DNA of 64,000 nt from Pseudomonadota bacterium (GTDB lineage: Bacteria > Pseudomonadota > Alphaproteobacteria > Acetobacterales > Acetobacteraceae): positions 114,234 through 178,233 of the forward strand of contig JAKADX010000005.1 in the NCBI GenBank assembly GCA_021818505.1, read 5' to 3'. Shown here one piece after another: positions 18,839-26,447 of the stretch. Under the pieces are notes generated by a model. That model saw only the letters and a list, made by a program, of their open reading frames with translations, made no database searches and was not told where the DNA came from. The position numbers were made by a program, and so were the translations under genes. How positions within the stretch are numbered: position 1 is the stretch's first letter; each line of letters opens with the position of its first letter.

Positions 18839-19422
18839 CGGCTGCCGGCCCGCGGGCGCGCCTCGCGCGCGACGGCCTCGGTGCGGTCCAGATACGCACG
18901 CGCGGCCTCATCCATGATGCCGCGCATGACACGCCGGAACCCTTCCACCGCCTGCGCCCCGGCCTCGCGATAGGCGGCGACCAGCCGCTCGCGCTGGCGC
19001 TCGAACAGCCGCCGCTCCAGCGCCTGCCCGGCCGGGGTCAGCGTCAGCAGCCGCTGACGGCGGTCGGCGCGGCCCTGCGTCTGCGCGACATAGCCCTGCT
19101 CGACCAGCGTGGTCAGCACACGCGCCAGACTCTGCTTGGTGATGCGCAGCAGGCCGAGCAGGTCGCCCACCGCGATGCCGGGATTGCGCCCGATGAAGTG
19201 CAGCGCGCGGTGGTGCGCGCGGCCCATGCCAAGCTCGTCGAGGATCACGTCGGCGGCGTTGGTGAAGTCGCGATAGGCGAAGAACAGCAGGTCCTGGGCG
19301 GCCCGCATCTCCTCCTCGCGCAGGAACAGCAGGCTTGCGCCGGCGGCGGCGTGACTCTTCGGCTCCGGCGGGCGAGGATCAAGGGCGGCGGCGGCGCCCT
19401 TCGGGTCGGGCATGTCTGGCAT
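18835..19422 (-). CDS. MarR-family transcriptional regulator (PetP-like)
   Basis: 195 residues. A disordered N-terminal 30 residues is followed by a winged helix: GRAHHRALHFIGRNPGIAVGD, recognition segment LLRITKQSLARVLTTLVEQGYV and wing GRADRRQRLLTLTPAG. It is the first gene of the minus-strand group with the response regulator, barrel and kinase, and is divergent from ilvE with 91 bases between the starts. A second in-frame ATG three codons in (MPDMPD) is equally possible. Confidence 0.9.
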   Translation of the reverse strand: MPDMPDPKGAAAALDPRPPEPKSHAAAGASLLFLREEEMRAAQDLLFFAYRDFTNAADVILDELGMGRAHHRALHFIGRNPGIAVGDLLGLLRITKQSLARVLTTLVEQGYVAQTQGRADRRQRLLTLTPAGQALERRLFERQRERLVAAYREAGAQAVEGFRRVMRGIMDEAARAYLDRTEAVAREARPRAGSR

Positions 19423-19513
19423 TCCTGGTAACTAGGGCAGGATTGTTGACTGATCTAGGGTCCGATTATAGCGTCACCCCGTCTGCGGCAACAATCTTGC
19501 GAGGATCGTCCCC

Positions 19514-20416
19514 ATGGCGCTGGTTCCTTTCGACGACCGTGACGGCCAGATCTGGTACGACGGCGTCATGGTGCCCTGGCGTGAGGCCAAGCTGCACGTG
19601 CTCTCTCATGGCCTGCACTATGCCAGCGGCGTGTTCGAGGGGGAGAGGGCATACGGCGGAAACATCTTCAAGCTGCGCGCGCACACCGACCGGCTGCTGG
19701 CCTCGGGGCGCATCCTCGGCTTCGACATACCCTGGACGGCCGAGCAAATCGATGCCGCCTGCAAGCAGGTGTTGGCGGCCAACGGGCAGAGCGACGCGTA
19801 TGTGCGCCCGATCGCCTGGCGCGGCGCCGAGCAGTTGTCCGTCTCCGCGCAGCAGACGAAAATCCATCTGGCGATCGCCACCTGGGCGTGGCCCAACCTG
19901 TTCGGCGACAACCGCATGAAGGGCGTGCGTCTCGGCATGGCCGAGTGGCGCCGCCCGCACCCGCAGACCGCGCCGACCGCCTCCAAGGCCGCCGGCCTCT
20001 ACATGATCGGCACCCTCTCCAAGCACGCCGCCGAGGCCGCCGGGTTCGACGACGCGCTGATGCTGGACTGGCGCGGCCAGGTGGCGGAGGCGACCGGCGC
20101 CAACGTGTTCTTCGTCATCGACGGCGAGTTGCACACGCCGACGCCCGACTGCTTCCTGGACGGCATCACCCGCCGCAGCGTCAAGGCGTTGGCGGGAAAG
20201 CGGCAGATCAAGGTGGTCGAGCGCGCCATCATGCCCGAGGAGATGCCGCGCGCGAGCGAGGTCTTCCTCGCCGGCACCGCCGCCGAGGTGACGCCGGTCC
20301 GCCAGATCGGCAAACTGGAATACACCCCCGGCCGCGTTACCGAGACGCTGCTGCGCGACTACGAACAGCTTGTCCGCATGGCCCCGGCCGAGGTGGAGCG
20401 GGCGGCACCGATCTGA
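19514..20416 (+). CDS. ilvE: Branched-chain amino acid aminotransferase
   Basis: 300 residues, fold-type IV PLP enzyme catalysing the last, reversible transamination for Leu, Ile and Val. Motifs: SHGLHYASGVFEGERAYGG at the N-terminus, the PLP lysine Lys158 in TASKAAGLY, and DWRGQVAEATGANVFFVIDG with FLDGITRR. The start follows GAGGATCGTCCCC. Divergent from the MarR gene. Confidence 0.95.
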   Translation: MALVPFDDRDGQIWYDGVMVPWREAKLHVLSHGLHYASGVFEGERAYGGNIFKLRAHTDRLLASGRILGFDIPWTAEQIDAACKQVLAANGQSDAYVRPIAWRGAEQLSVSAQQTKIHLAIATWAWPNLFGDNRMKGVRLGMAEWRRPHPQTAPTASKAAGLYMIGTLSKHAAEAAGFDDALMLDWRGQVAEATGANVFFVIDGELHTPTPDCFLDGITRRSVKALAGKRQIKVVERAIMPEEMPRASEVFLAGTAAEVTPVRQIGKLEYTPGRVTETLLRDYEQLVRMAPAEVERAAPI

Positions 20417-20466
20417 GTGACCATCCGGGAACATCTTAGGCTCCATCAGGGAGTTTCAGTCCTTTT

Positions 20467-20562
20467 CGTCATGGCCGGGCTTGTCCCGGCCATCCACGGC
20501 TTCGTGCGGCACCGTATTGGGGCGGCAAAGGCGTGGATGCCCGGCCTTCGCCCGGCATGACG
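20467..20562. repeat. Double-hairpin intergenic repeat (BIME-like)
   Basis: Two GC-rich hairpins face each other: CGTCATGGCCGGG...CCCGGCCATCCACG and CGTGGATGCCCGG...CCGGGCATGACG, with the outer ends complementary to each other. This CGTCATGGCCGGG-type unit is a familiar dispersed intergenic repeat of alphaproteobacteria such as Bradyrhizobium and Rhodopseudomonas. It sits at the boundary between ilvE and the accessory island, downstream of ilvE, and could fold in RNA as a terminator or stabiliser. Confidence 0.8.
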
Positions 20563-20625
20563 GGAAGCCTTTGACGGCAGAAGCGGCGCGCCGAAGGGCG
20601 GCGGGCTCCGCGTCGCTGTGCCGCC

Positions 20626-20930
20626 CTACGCGCGCGACTCTGCCGCACGGATCGGGTGATTCGCTGCGGCGCAGGCGCGATCGTTGGCGTCCAGTTCCGA
20701 CCCCATCGGCCGCAACGCGGCGAGGCGGCGGGCCACATCCCGAAAATAGCGCACCTCGGCCGTCGTGAGGGCGCGCCCCAGCAAAGGCTGCTCACGATAG
20801 GACAGCCACTTCTTCAGCACCTGATAGCCGCCGATGGTGAAGTCCCAGACCGACTCGGGAATGTTGCGCCAGTACGCATCGGCGTTGAGGAACACGTCGT
20901 GCGTGCGGGCGCCCAGCAGCGGCGCCTCGG
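20626..20930 (-). pseudogene. C-terminal remnant of a type ISP restriction-modification enzyme
   Basis: The last 100 residues of this frame (DVFLNADAYWRNIPES, then VWDFTIGGYQVLKKWLSYRE, LLGRALTTAEVRYFRDVARRLAAL) match the conserved C-terminus of type ISP restriction/methyltransferase proteins, where a W-x-Y-x-I-G-G-Y-Q-V-x-K-K-W segment closes the specificity domain. Upstream of about 20930 the frame has no matching sequence, and the helicase and methyltransferase domains (over 1000 residues) are absent. The N-terminal end of what looks like the same gene is at 23004-23288 on the same strand. Confidence 0.75.
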
Positions 20931-21167
20931 CCGCCGTGGCGGTCTCATCGCCGCACATGACGGGCGAGGTGTGCGCCAAGGTTGCCGGCGCCCCGAGCGC
21001 TTTCGATGTGTGGATACCGTTCTTTGTCGAGATTCCGTCTGAAGAACCTGCCGGCGAGGACCACACAGTTTGTCCCAAGCGGGTGTTCCGTCGAGCAGAC
21101 CTGCATGCAAAATGGACCAAGCCGCTAACTGTCGGTCTGTTGCGGCCGCCGGGCCGGTGATCTGTGC

Positions 21168-21638
21168 CTAAAATTCCCATCCCCGCTCATTCATGAACTG
21201 TTCGAGCGTCAGGCACATGATGCCGAAATGCTGGCAGATGTTGGGGATCTTTGCCGCATTGCGCTTGAACTGCTCCATGGTCACAACCGCGCGGCCTTCG
21301 ACGGCCGCCTTGGCGATCACAAAAGGGTCGGCATTCTTGCCTCCTCTTAGCAGTTTTTGCTGCTCGATGTTCTGCTGGAAGTGCCGCACGGCATAGATAC
21401 GGGCGACGAAAGCGCCTTCGGCAGCTGTCGGCATGGCAAACAGCTTGTTGTTGTGCTTCGCCCAGTCAAGCAGCTCGTCGGGTGCGCCGTCCTCTATCTC
21501 GCGCAGGGCCTCACGCGTCGAGACGATTTCGCCGTTGGCGACCAGCTCGTCAAACCTTGCCCACAAGCTGCGGAAAGTGCGGCGGTAGAAATTTTTGAAG
21601 AGGACCGAAAGCGGCGAGTTGTCGAAAACGTAGCTCAT
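21168..21638 (-). CDS. DUF4411 family PIN-like protein (putative toxin)
   Basis: 156 residues: MSYVFDNSPLSVLFKNFYR with the first PIN-type aspartate, then VSTREALREIEDG, GKNADPFVIAKAAVEG with the second acidic site, and VVTMEQFKR. This matches DUF4411, a PIN-superfamily group often encoded next to an ImmA/IrrE-type HTH protein. The start overlaps the stop of that partner gene (21635-21638). Codon use is visibly less GC-rich than the flanking core genes, suggesting transfer. Confidence 0.85.
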   Translation of the reverse strand: MSYVFDNSPLSVLFKNFYRRTFRSLWARFDELVANGEIVSTREALREIEDGAPDELLDWAKHNNKLFAMPTAAEGAFVARIYAVRHFQQNIEQQKLLRGGKNADPFVIAKAAVEGRAVVTMEQFKRNAAKIPNICQHFGIMCLTLEQFMNERGWEF

Positions 21639-22771
21639 CGGCTACCACGCAGAAAATATTCTTCGAGCGCACCGATATTTCTTGGTTTCGTATCGAGATA
21701 TTCCGCGAGCTGCGCGTCGTCGATGCTGTTCCGGTGATATTGCTGGAACGCGAGGTTGATGTATTCGCGGCCCAGATAGGTGATCTGGGTGTAATACCAG
21801 TTGCCGCCGCTGCCGCCCGTCCTTTGGGCGGCCCACTCGCGCGCAGCCCGCTCATACTCGGTTTGATCGATCCAGCCGCGATCGAGAAACTTGCGATAGA
21901 TAACCTCGCGGCTCACATGGAAATGCTGCGCGAGCTGCACGGCGCTGCGCTCCGAGCGGTCGCGGTCGGCCATGGCAGCGCGGAACGCTGCTTCAGGAAC
22001 CAGAAATTCCGCCGCGAACTGGTTGCACAGGATTTCGATGCGGCGTTGCTGCTGAGGCAGGCGTTCGATATACCGGTCTTCGATGGTGTCGATGCCGCTC
22101 GTGCGAAAGAGCAGATGCGCCAGCTCGTGAAAGAGGGTGAAAATCTGGCGCGTCTTGGCCGAGCTGTTGTTGACATAAATGATTGGAAATTCGTCGTCGT
22201 AGAGGCTGAACCCCGAATAGCCGTCCACGCGAAACGCATCTTTGAACACGAACACGCCGGCCGAATGCAGCGTGTCGCGCCAAGCCTTGAGCGCGGCTTC
22301 GTCGTCCGTCCATTGGTCTTGATCGGCGAGCCTGACGCCGAGATATTTGCGCACCTGCGCTGCCATACGCGCGATGGATTCTGTTTCGCGGAAGCGAAGC
22401 TCGCGCGTGATAAGCCGTCGGCTCGGATTGTGGCCCTGCGTAAGCTCGGCAAGGTTGAGCTGAAGGGCTTTCGCCTTGCGCAGCAGAAAGTGCACGTGCC
22501 GGGGGATTTGCTGAAACTCCGTATCCGGCAGGGTGCGGAAGGATTCTCGGATCGGCGGCAACGTCGGCGGCTGGGGGAAGAAGAATGCGGCAATGGGGAG
22601 CTTCAGCTCATCGGCCAGCCTTTCGAGCTGTGGATAGCTCGGCAGCGCGTCGCCCGCCTCCCACGCGGCGATGTGCGGAAATCTCTGCGCGGCGTCGTCA
22701 ATGGTCAGCCCCGCGCGTTTGCGCGCCCATGTGACCATCTCCTTGTTGACGGGAATCCCCTCGCTAGCCAA
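21635..22771 (-). CDS. HTH/ImmA-IrrE-type metallopeptidase (antitoxin-like partner)
   Basis: 378 residues using a TTG start at 22771, chosen because GGAGG stands seven bases before it and the resulting LASEGIPVN start fits the family's N-terminus. Residues 1-60 are an XRE-type helix-turn-helix (WARKRAGLTIDDAAQRF). The central part holds the zinc-protease motif HELAH (about 215-219) with a downstream CNQFAAEFLVPEAAF, as in IrrE/ImmA. A C-terminal region ends near LDTKPRNIGALEEYFLRG. It forms a four-base-overlapping pair with the DUF4411 gene. Such pairs act as toxin-antitoxin or mobile-element regulators. Confidence 0.87.
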   Translation of the reverse strand: MASEGIPVNKEMVTWARKRAGLTIDDAAQRFPHIAAWEAGDALPSYPQLERLADELKLPIAAFFFPQPPTLPPIRESFRTLPDTEFQQIPRHVHFLLRKAKALQLNLAELTQGHNPSRRLITRELRFRETESIARMAAQVRKYLGVRLADQDQWTDDEAALKAWRDTLHSAGVFVFKDAFRVDGYSGFSLYDDEFPIIYVNNSSAKTRQIFTLFHELAHLLFRTSGIDTIEDRYIERLPQQQRRIEILCNQFAAEFLVPEAAFRAAMADRDRSERSAVQLAQHFHVSREVIYRKFLDRGWIDQTEYERAAREWAAQRTGGSGGNWYYTQITYLGREYINLAFQQYHRNSIDDAQLAEYLDTKPRNIGALEEYFLRGSR

Positions 22772-23288
22772 GTCGTGCCTCCGACATTGGCAATCGTGAA
22801 ATCGTTGCCCGACCAACGTTGTAGCCGCGGGCGATGCTGCGCTGCGTCTCGCCGGCCAGTAAACGCGCCTGCACCTCGCGCCGCCGGTGCGGCGTGAGCA
22901 TCAGCTTGCGGCCGAACTTCACCCCGTTGGCCATCGCATCGGAAAGAGACCGTAGGCGGCAAGGTAGCGCGACCTGGGCGTGAAGCTGCGCAGCGCCCAG
23001 CTCTGCCGGAATGTCGTCCACCTCCACCACGCCGCGTTCGGGCGCGGCGGCCTCGGGCCAATCCTCGGGAGGATTGCCGCGGGCGACGACGAACAGGCTC
23101 ATGTCGGGGTAGCCGGCGCCACGATTGCGCAGATTCGGCACGCAGAACACGCGCGGCTTGAGCCGCTCGTCGGCGGCGTTCAGCGCCCCGGCAAGGGCAC
23201 CATAATAGCTGACCTCGCCCGTGCCGGCGCGGGTTGCCCGGATGCGGGCGATTTCGGCGAGATAGTCGGGCAGGATGTTCGACCGCAT
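22764..23288 (-). pseudogene. Chimeric remnant: type ISP R-M N-terminus joined to a resolvase C-terminus
   Basis: 174 codons. Residues 1-95 (DYLAEIARIRATRAGTGE, SYYGALAGALNAADERLKP, NLRNRGAGYPDMSLF, RGVVEVDDIPAEL) match the N-terminus of type ISP restriction-modification enzymes. Residues 118-174 (AMANGVKFGRKLMLTPHRR, GETQRSIARGYNVGRATISRL) match the C-terminal helix-turn-helix of Tn3-type serine resolvases, whose catalytic domain is missing. The two families are not normally fused, so this is read as a recombination scar. Its last codons contain the GGAGG that serves the TTG start of the next gene. Confidence 0.75.
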
Positions 23289-23412
23289 GGCGCCGCATCG
23301 TGAGCGCCGGCCGCGCCGTTTCGCAACCCGGCGCGGCAGTGCGCCGGGTCCGACGCGCGCCGGCGAGTCCGTCGCCCGTGCCGACGGCCGCCTCCACTGC
23401 TATAGTGAGCGC

Positions 23413-23721
23413 ATGTCCCGATCCGACTCGCGTCAGTCCGACCTGTTCGGCCCCCGTCAGCCCGACATGTTCGCGGCGCCGCCCGCCGAACCGGCGCCGC
23501 CCGGCCCCGATCCGCTGGACGAACTGACCGCGCTGCTCGACACGCTGCGGGCCGCCGACCGGCTCCCCTGGCCGCACCTGACCGCGGTGATGGAGGCGGA
23601 ATACCGCGTGCTGTTCCTCGCCAGGCAGGCCGGGGAAGAAGGGGCGCGGCTCGCCTCGGCGATCATGGAGCAGACGGAACGGCTGTTCAGCGCCGCCGAG
23701 CGCGCGGGCCGCGCCATGTAG
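23413..23721 (+). CDS. Small hypothetical protein
   Basis: 102 residues, not recognised. A Pro-rich N-terminus (SDLFGPRQPDMFAAPPAEP) leads to a predicted all-helical domain (DELTALLDTLRAADRLPWP, ARLASAIMEQTERLFSAAERAG). The SDLFG/DMF phrases recall short linear motifs of DNA-metabolism partners, but nothing firm can be said. Confidence 0.55.
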   Translation: MSRSDSRQSDLFGPRQPDMFAAPPAEPAPPGPDPLDELTALLDTLRAADRLPWPHLTAVMEAEYRVLFLARQAGEEGARLASAIMEQTERLFSAAERAGRAM

Positions 23722-23798
23722 GCGCCGACCCGCCCGCCGCCCGCTAACAACATACCACCACTTGCGTGAAAATCACTTGCCCAGCCCGGCCCATCTGT

Positions 23799-23813
23799 GT
23801 TCTTGTTCCGTTC
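23799..23813 (+). promoter_or_regulatory. LexA (SOS) box, GTTC-N7-GTTC
   Basis: An exact alphaproteobacterial LexA consensus, GTTC TTGTTCC GTTC, ending directly before the ATG at 23814. A TTGCCC 17 bases before TTCTTG could form the -35/-10 pair, so the box would cover the -10 and start of transcription. The same 15 bases precede the paralog at 45409, and about 65 bases further upstream are also conserved between the copies. Confidence 0.7.
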
Positions 23814-24584
23814 ATGGACCTCGCCGCCCGCACCCCCGCCGAACGCTTCGCCGGCATCCTTGCCTGGCTGAAGCGCGACATCGCGGCGGGGGCGATGAAG
23901 AACAAGCTGGCGATACCGCTGATCCTGCTGCTCTGGCCGCGGCTCAACCGCCTCGCCGCCCGCTTCGCGGCCCTCGCGGCCCGCGTCGCCGCGGGCACCG
24001 CGGCGCCACGCCGTCGCATGACGCCTCGCCCGGCAAACGCACGGCCCCGCAAGCCCTATGCCCGCCTGCCGCGCCGCTTCGCGTGGCTGGTGCGGCTGGT
24101 GCCGGAATCGGCCGCTTACGGGTCGCAGTTGCAGTATCTGCTGTCCGATCCCGAGATGACGGCACTGATCGCCGCCGCCCCGCAGGCCGGCCGGCTCCTG
24201 CGCCCGCTCTGCCGGATGCTCGGGGTGCGCCCGCCGCCGGCACTGGCCCCGACGCCGCGCCGCAGGCGACCCCGAGCCGCGCCGGCCGCCCGCCCCGCCG
24301 CCGGCCCGTTCCCGCCCGCACCGCCCGCCGGCGGCCCGCCACGTAGCGGCACGGGCGGCACCACCTCCTCCGCTACCTCGCGCAGACGTGGCGGACGTTC
24401 GAAGAACGAACGGCCGCCGGATGCCGCATCGGCATCGACGGCGGTTCGACCGCCCGGTTACCCTCGATCGCGCGGGCCTGCCCGGCTCGGCACCTGTTGC
24501 GGGGGGCTGACATGGCGAAGGCGGCAAGAAAGGCCGGCAAGAGCGCGAATGACGAACCGGCCGAGGCGCCGAACGGCAAGCTGA
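23814..24584 (+). CDS. Conserved hypothetical protein, paralog of 44777-45409
   Basis: Not recognised. It shares with the gene at 44777 an N-terminal helical block (TPAERFAGIL, LLWPRLNRLAARFAALAARV), a basic linker, and a central domain (RLPRRFAWL, GSQLQYLLSDPEM, AAPQAGRLLRPLCRMLGVRP). After residue 145 both have an Arg/Pro/Ala-rich tail with no conserved order. As drawn, the frame ends at 24584 and overlaps ppk2 by 73 bases, longer than the paralog (about 256 versus 210 residues), so the 3' end may be eroded or frameshifted. The start at 23814 is set by the paralog and by the LexA box abutting it. Confidence 0.6.
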   Translation: MDLAARTPAERFAGILAWLKRDIAAGAMKNKLAIPLILLLWPRLNRLAARFAALAARVAAGTAAPRRRMTPRPANARPRKPYARLPRRFAWLVRLVPESAAYGSQLQYLLSDPEMTALIAAAPQAGRLLRPLCRMLGVRPPPALAPTPRRRRPRAAPAARPAAGPFPPAPPAGGPPRSGTGGTTSSATSRRRGGRSKNERPPDAASASTAVRPPGYPRSRGPARLGTCCGGLTWRRRQERPARARMTNRPRRRTAS

Positions 24585-25360
24585 AGAACAAACTTTACCG
24601 CGCCGATCTCGCGCGTCTGCATGTCGAACTGGTCAAGGTGCAGCAATGGGTCGTCCACAAGGGCCTGAAGGTCTGCATTGTCTTCGAGGGGCGTGACGGC
24701 GCCGGCAAGGGCGGCGTGATCAAGGCGATCACCGAGCGCGTCAGCCCGCGCATCTTCCGCGTCGTCGCCCTGCCCGCGCCGACGGAGCGCGAGAAGTCGC
24801 AGATGTATGTGCAGCGTTATATTCCCCATCTGCCCGCCGCCGGCGAGGTCGTGATCTTCGACCGGAGCTGGTACAACCGCGCCGGCGTCGAGCGCGTGAT
24901 GGGGTTCTGCACCGAGGAACTGGCGCGGCGGTTTCTCCAGATGGCGCCGGAAGTGGAGAAGGCGGTCGTCGAGTCCGGCATCATCCTGCTCAAATACTGG
25001 CTTGAGGTCAGCGAGCAGGAGCAGACGCGCCGTCTGGAATCCCGCATCGAGGACGGGCGCAAGGTCTGGAAGCTGTCGCCGATGGATCTGAAGTCCTACA
25101 GCCGGTGGTACGATTATTCCCGCGCACGCGATGAGATGTTTGCGGCGACCGACACCGCATGGGCGCCCTGGTTCGTGGTGCGCTCGGACGACAAGAAGCG
25201 CGCGCGCCTGAACGTGATCGCTCACCTGCTGCGGCACATTCCCTACGAGGCGATCCCGCGCGAGAAGGTGAAGCTGCCGAAACGGCAGGAGCCGGAGGGA
25301 TACCGGGAGCCGGACTATCCCTACAAATTCGTCCCCGAACTCACCTGGCCGTCCGGCTGA
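24512..25360 (+). CDS. ppk2: Polyphosphate kinase 2
   Basis: 282 residues. PPK2 transfers phosphate between polyphosphate and nucleoside diphosphates. Walker A GRDGAGKGG is at 60-68, Walker B IFDRSWYNRAG around Asp117, followed by the lid with LKYWLEVSEQEQ and SRIEDGRKVWKLSPMD. Single-domain length fits class I PPK2. The start at 24512 follows GGGGGGCTGAC. The lysine-rich first 25 residues are probably disordered. Confidence 0.93.
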   Translation: MAKAARKAGKSANDEPAEAPNGKLKNKLYRADLARLHVELVKVQQWVVHKGLKVCIVFEGRDGAGKGGVIKAITERVSPRIFRVVALPAPTEREKSQMYVQRYIPHLPAAGEVVIFDRSWYNRAGVERVMGFCTEELARRFLQMAPEVEKAVVESGIILLKYWLEVSEQEQTRRLESRIEDGRKVWKLSPMDLKSYSRWYDYSRARDEMFAATDTAWAPWFVVRSDDKKRARLNVIAHLLRHIPYEAIPREKVKLPKRQEPEGYREPDYPYKFVPELTWPSG

Positions 25361-25400
25361 GGCAGCAGGCCCGTCCCGTTTGCACGCAGGGAGGCGCGAT

Positions 25401-25964
25401 ATGGACAGGACACGACGTTCCACGCTTGCCGCCGGCGCGGCCCTGGCCGGGGCGGTCATGCTGCGGGCGGGCGCCGCTTCGGCCGCATCGGCGCGCCAGA
25501 TCGATCGGGACGCCGATCGCGCGCTCGCGGCGCTCTATGCCGCGCAGCCCAAGACGCGCGAGCTCGCCGCCCGCGCCAAGGCGATCCTGGTGTTCCCCAA
25601 GATCGTGAAGGCCGGGCTGCTGATTGGCGGCCAGAGCGGCGACGGCGCGCTGCGGGTCAAGGGCAGGACGACCGCCTATTACAACCTCTCGGCAGCGTCG
25701 TTCGGCCTGCAGGCGGGGGCGCAGACATTCAGCTACGCGCTGTTCTTCATGACCGACTCCGCCCTGGACTACCTGTCCAGGAGCGACGGCTGGGCGGTCG
25801 GATCGGGCCCCAGCGTTGTGGTCATGGACAAGGGCGCGGCCGCCAGCCTGTCCAGCACCACCCTCTCGCAGGATGTGTACGCCTTCCCGTTCGGTCAGCA
25901 GGGATTGATGGGCGGGCTTGGCCTGGAGGGATCGAAGATCACCCGGATCCGCCCGGCGCCATAG
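25401..25964 (+). CDS. SYLF-domain (Ysc84-like) lipid-binding protein
   Basis: 187 residues. An N-terminal signal with twin arginines (RTRRSTLAAGAALAG, cleavage near ASAAS) suggests Tat or Sec export. The mature protein has the SYLF core: AILVFPKIVKAGLLIGGQSG, GRTTAYYNLSAASFGLQAGAQ, FFMTDSALDYL, and a glycine-rich end. SYLF domains bind phosphoinositides in eukaryotes; in bacteria they are periplasmic proteins of unclear role. The 3' end overlaps convergent moaE by 26 bases. Confidence 0.88.
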   Translation: MDRTRRSTLAAGAALAGAVMLRAGAASAASARQIDRDADRALAALYAAQPKTRELAARAKAILVFPKIVKAGLLIGGQSGDGALRVKGRTTAYYNLSAASFGLQAGAQTFSYALFFMTDSALDYLSRSDGWAVGSGPSVVVMDKGAAASLSSTTLSQDVYAFPFGQQGLMGGLGLEGSKITRIRPAP

Positions 25965-26445
25965 TCCGCCGGTCACGGCCGGCCGTGCCGCCACCCCACC
26001 GCGCCGCCGCCGCGTCGTCCTCCACCCGCGCCGCCACCCACGCCTCGGCGCCGTCGGCGAAGTGTTCCTTCTTCCAGAACGGCGCGCGCGTCTTCAGCCA
26101 GTCGATCAGGAACGCGGTCGCTTCCAGCGCCGCCTGCCGGTGCGGCGCGGCGGCCAGGACCAGGACGATGTTCGCACCCGGTGTCAGGCGGCCCACGCGG
26201 TGGATCAGCGTGCAGCCCAGCAGTGACCAGCGCGCCTCGGCCTGCTCCGCGATCGCCGCCATCGCGCGTTCGGTCATCCCCGGGTAATGCTCCAGCGTCA
26301 TCGCCGTGATCGGCCTGCCGTCGGCGGTCTCGCGCACGGTGCCGATGAAGCAGCCGGTACCGCCGATATCGGTCCGCCCGGCGGTCACCGCGGCGACCTC
26401 CGCGCCGATGTCGAAATCCGCCTGCTGCACCCGCACGGTTGCCAT
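25939..26445 (-). CDS. moaE: Molybdopterin synthase catalytic subunit MoaE
   Basis: 168 residues. With MoaD it inserts two sulfurs into cyclic pyranopterin monophosphate to form molybdopterin. Motifs: GCFIGTVRE, LEHYPGMTERAM, HRVGRLTPG and the active-site lysines in RAPFWKKEHF. The last 25 residues, beyond the usual end, run over the convergent SYLF gene. It follows moaD by two bases. Confidence 0.95.
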   Translation of the reverse strand: MATVRVQQADFDIGAEVAAVTAGRTDIGGTGCFIGTVRETADGRPITAMTLEHYPGMTERAMAAIAEQAEARWSLLGCTLIHRVGRLTPGANIVLVLAAAPHRQAALEATAFLIDWLKTRAPFWKKEHFADGAEAWVAARVEDDAAAARWGGGTAGRDRRTMAPGGSG

Positions 26446-26447
26446 CG

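Noticed and set aside
20931..21167. Upstream part of the frame ending at 20626 as a real 184-residue protein
   Set aside because: Only the last 100 residues resemble a family; the first 84 are irregular and antisense to nothing useful, so I treat the whole as a remnant.
23744..23813. In-frame ATG at 23766 as start of the LexA-boxed gene
   Set aside because: It would place the operator inside the coding region; the paralog has no start at the matching position, and homology begins after the ATG at 23814.
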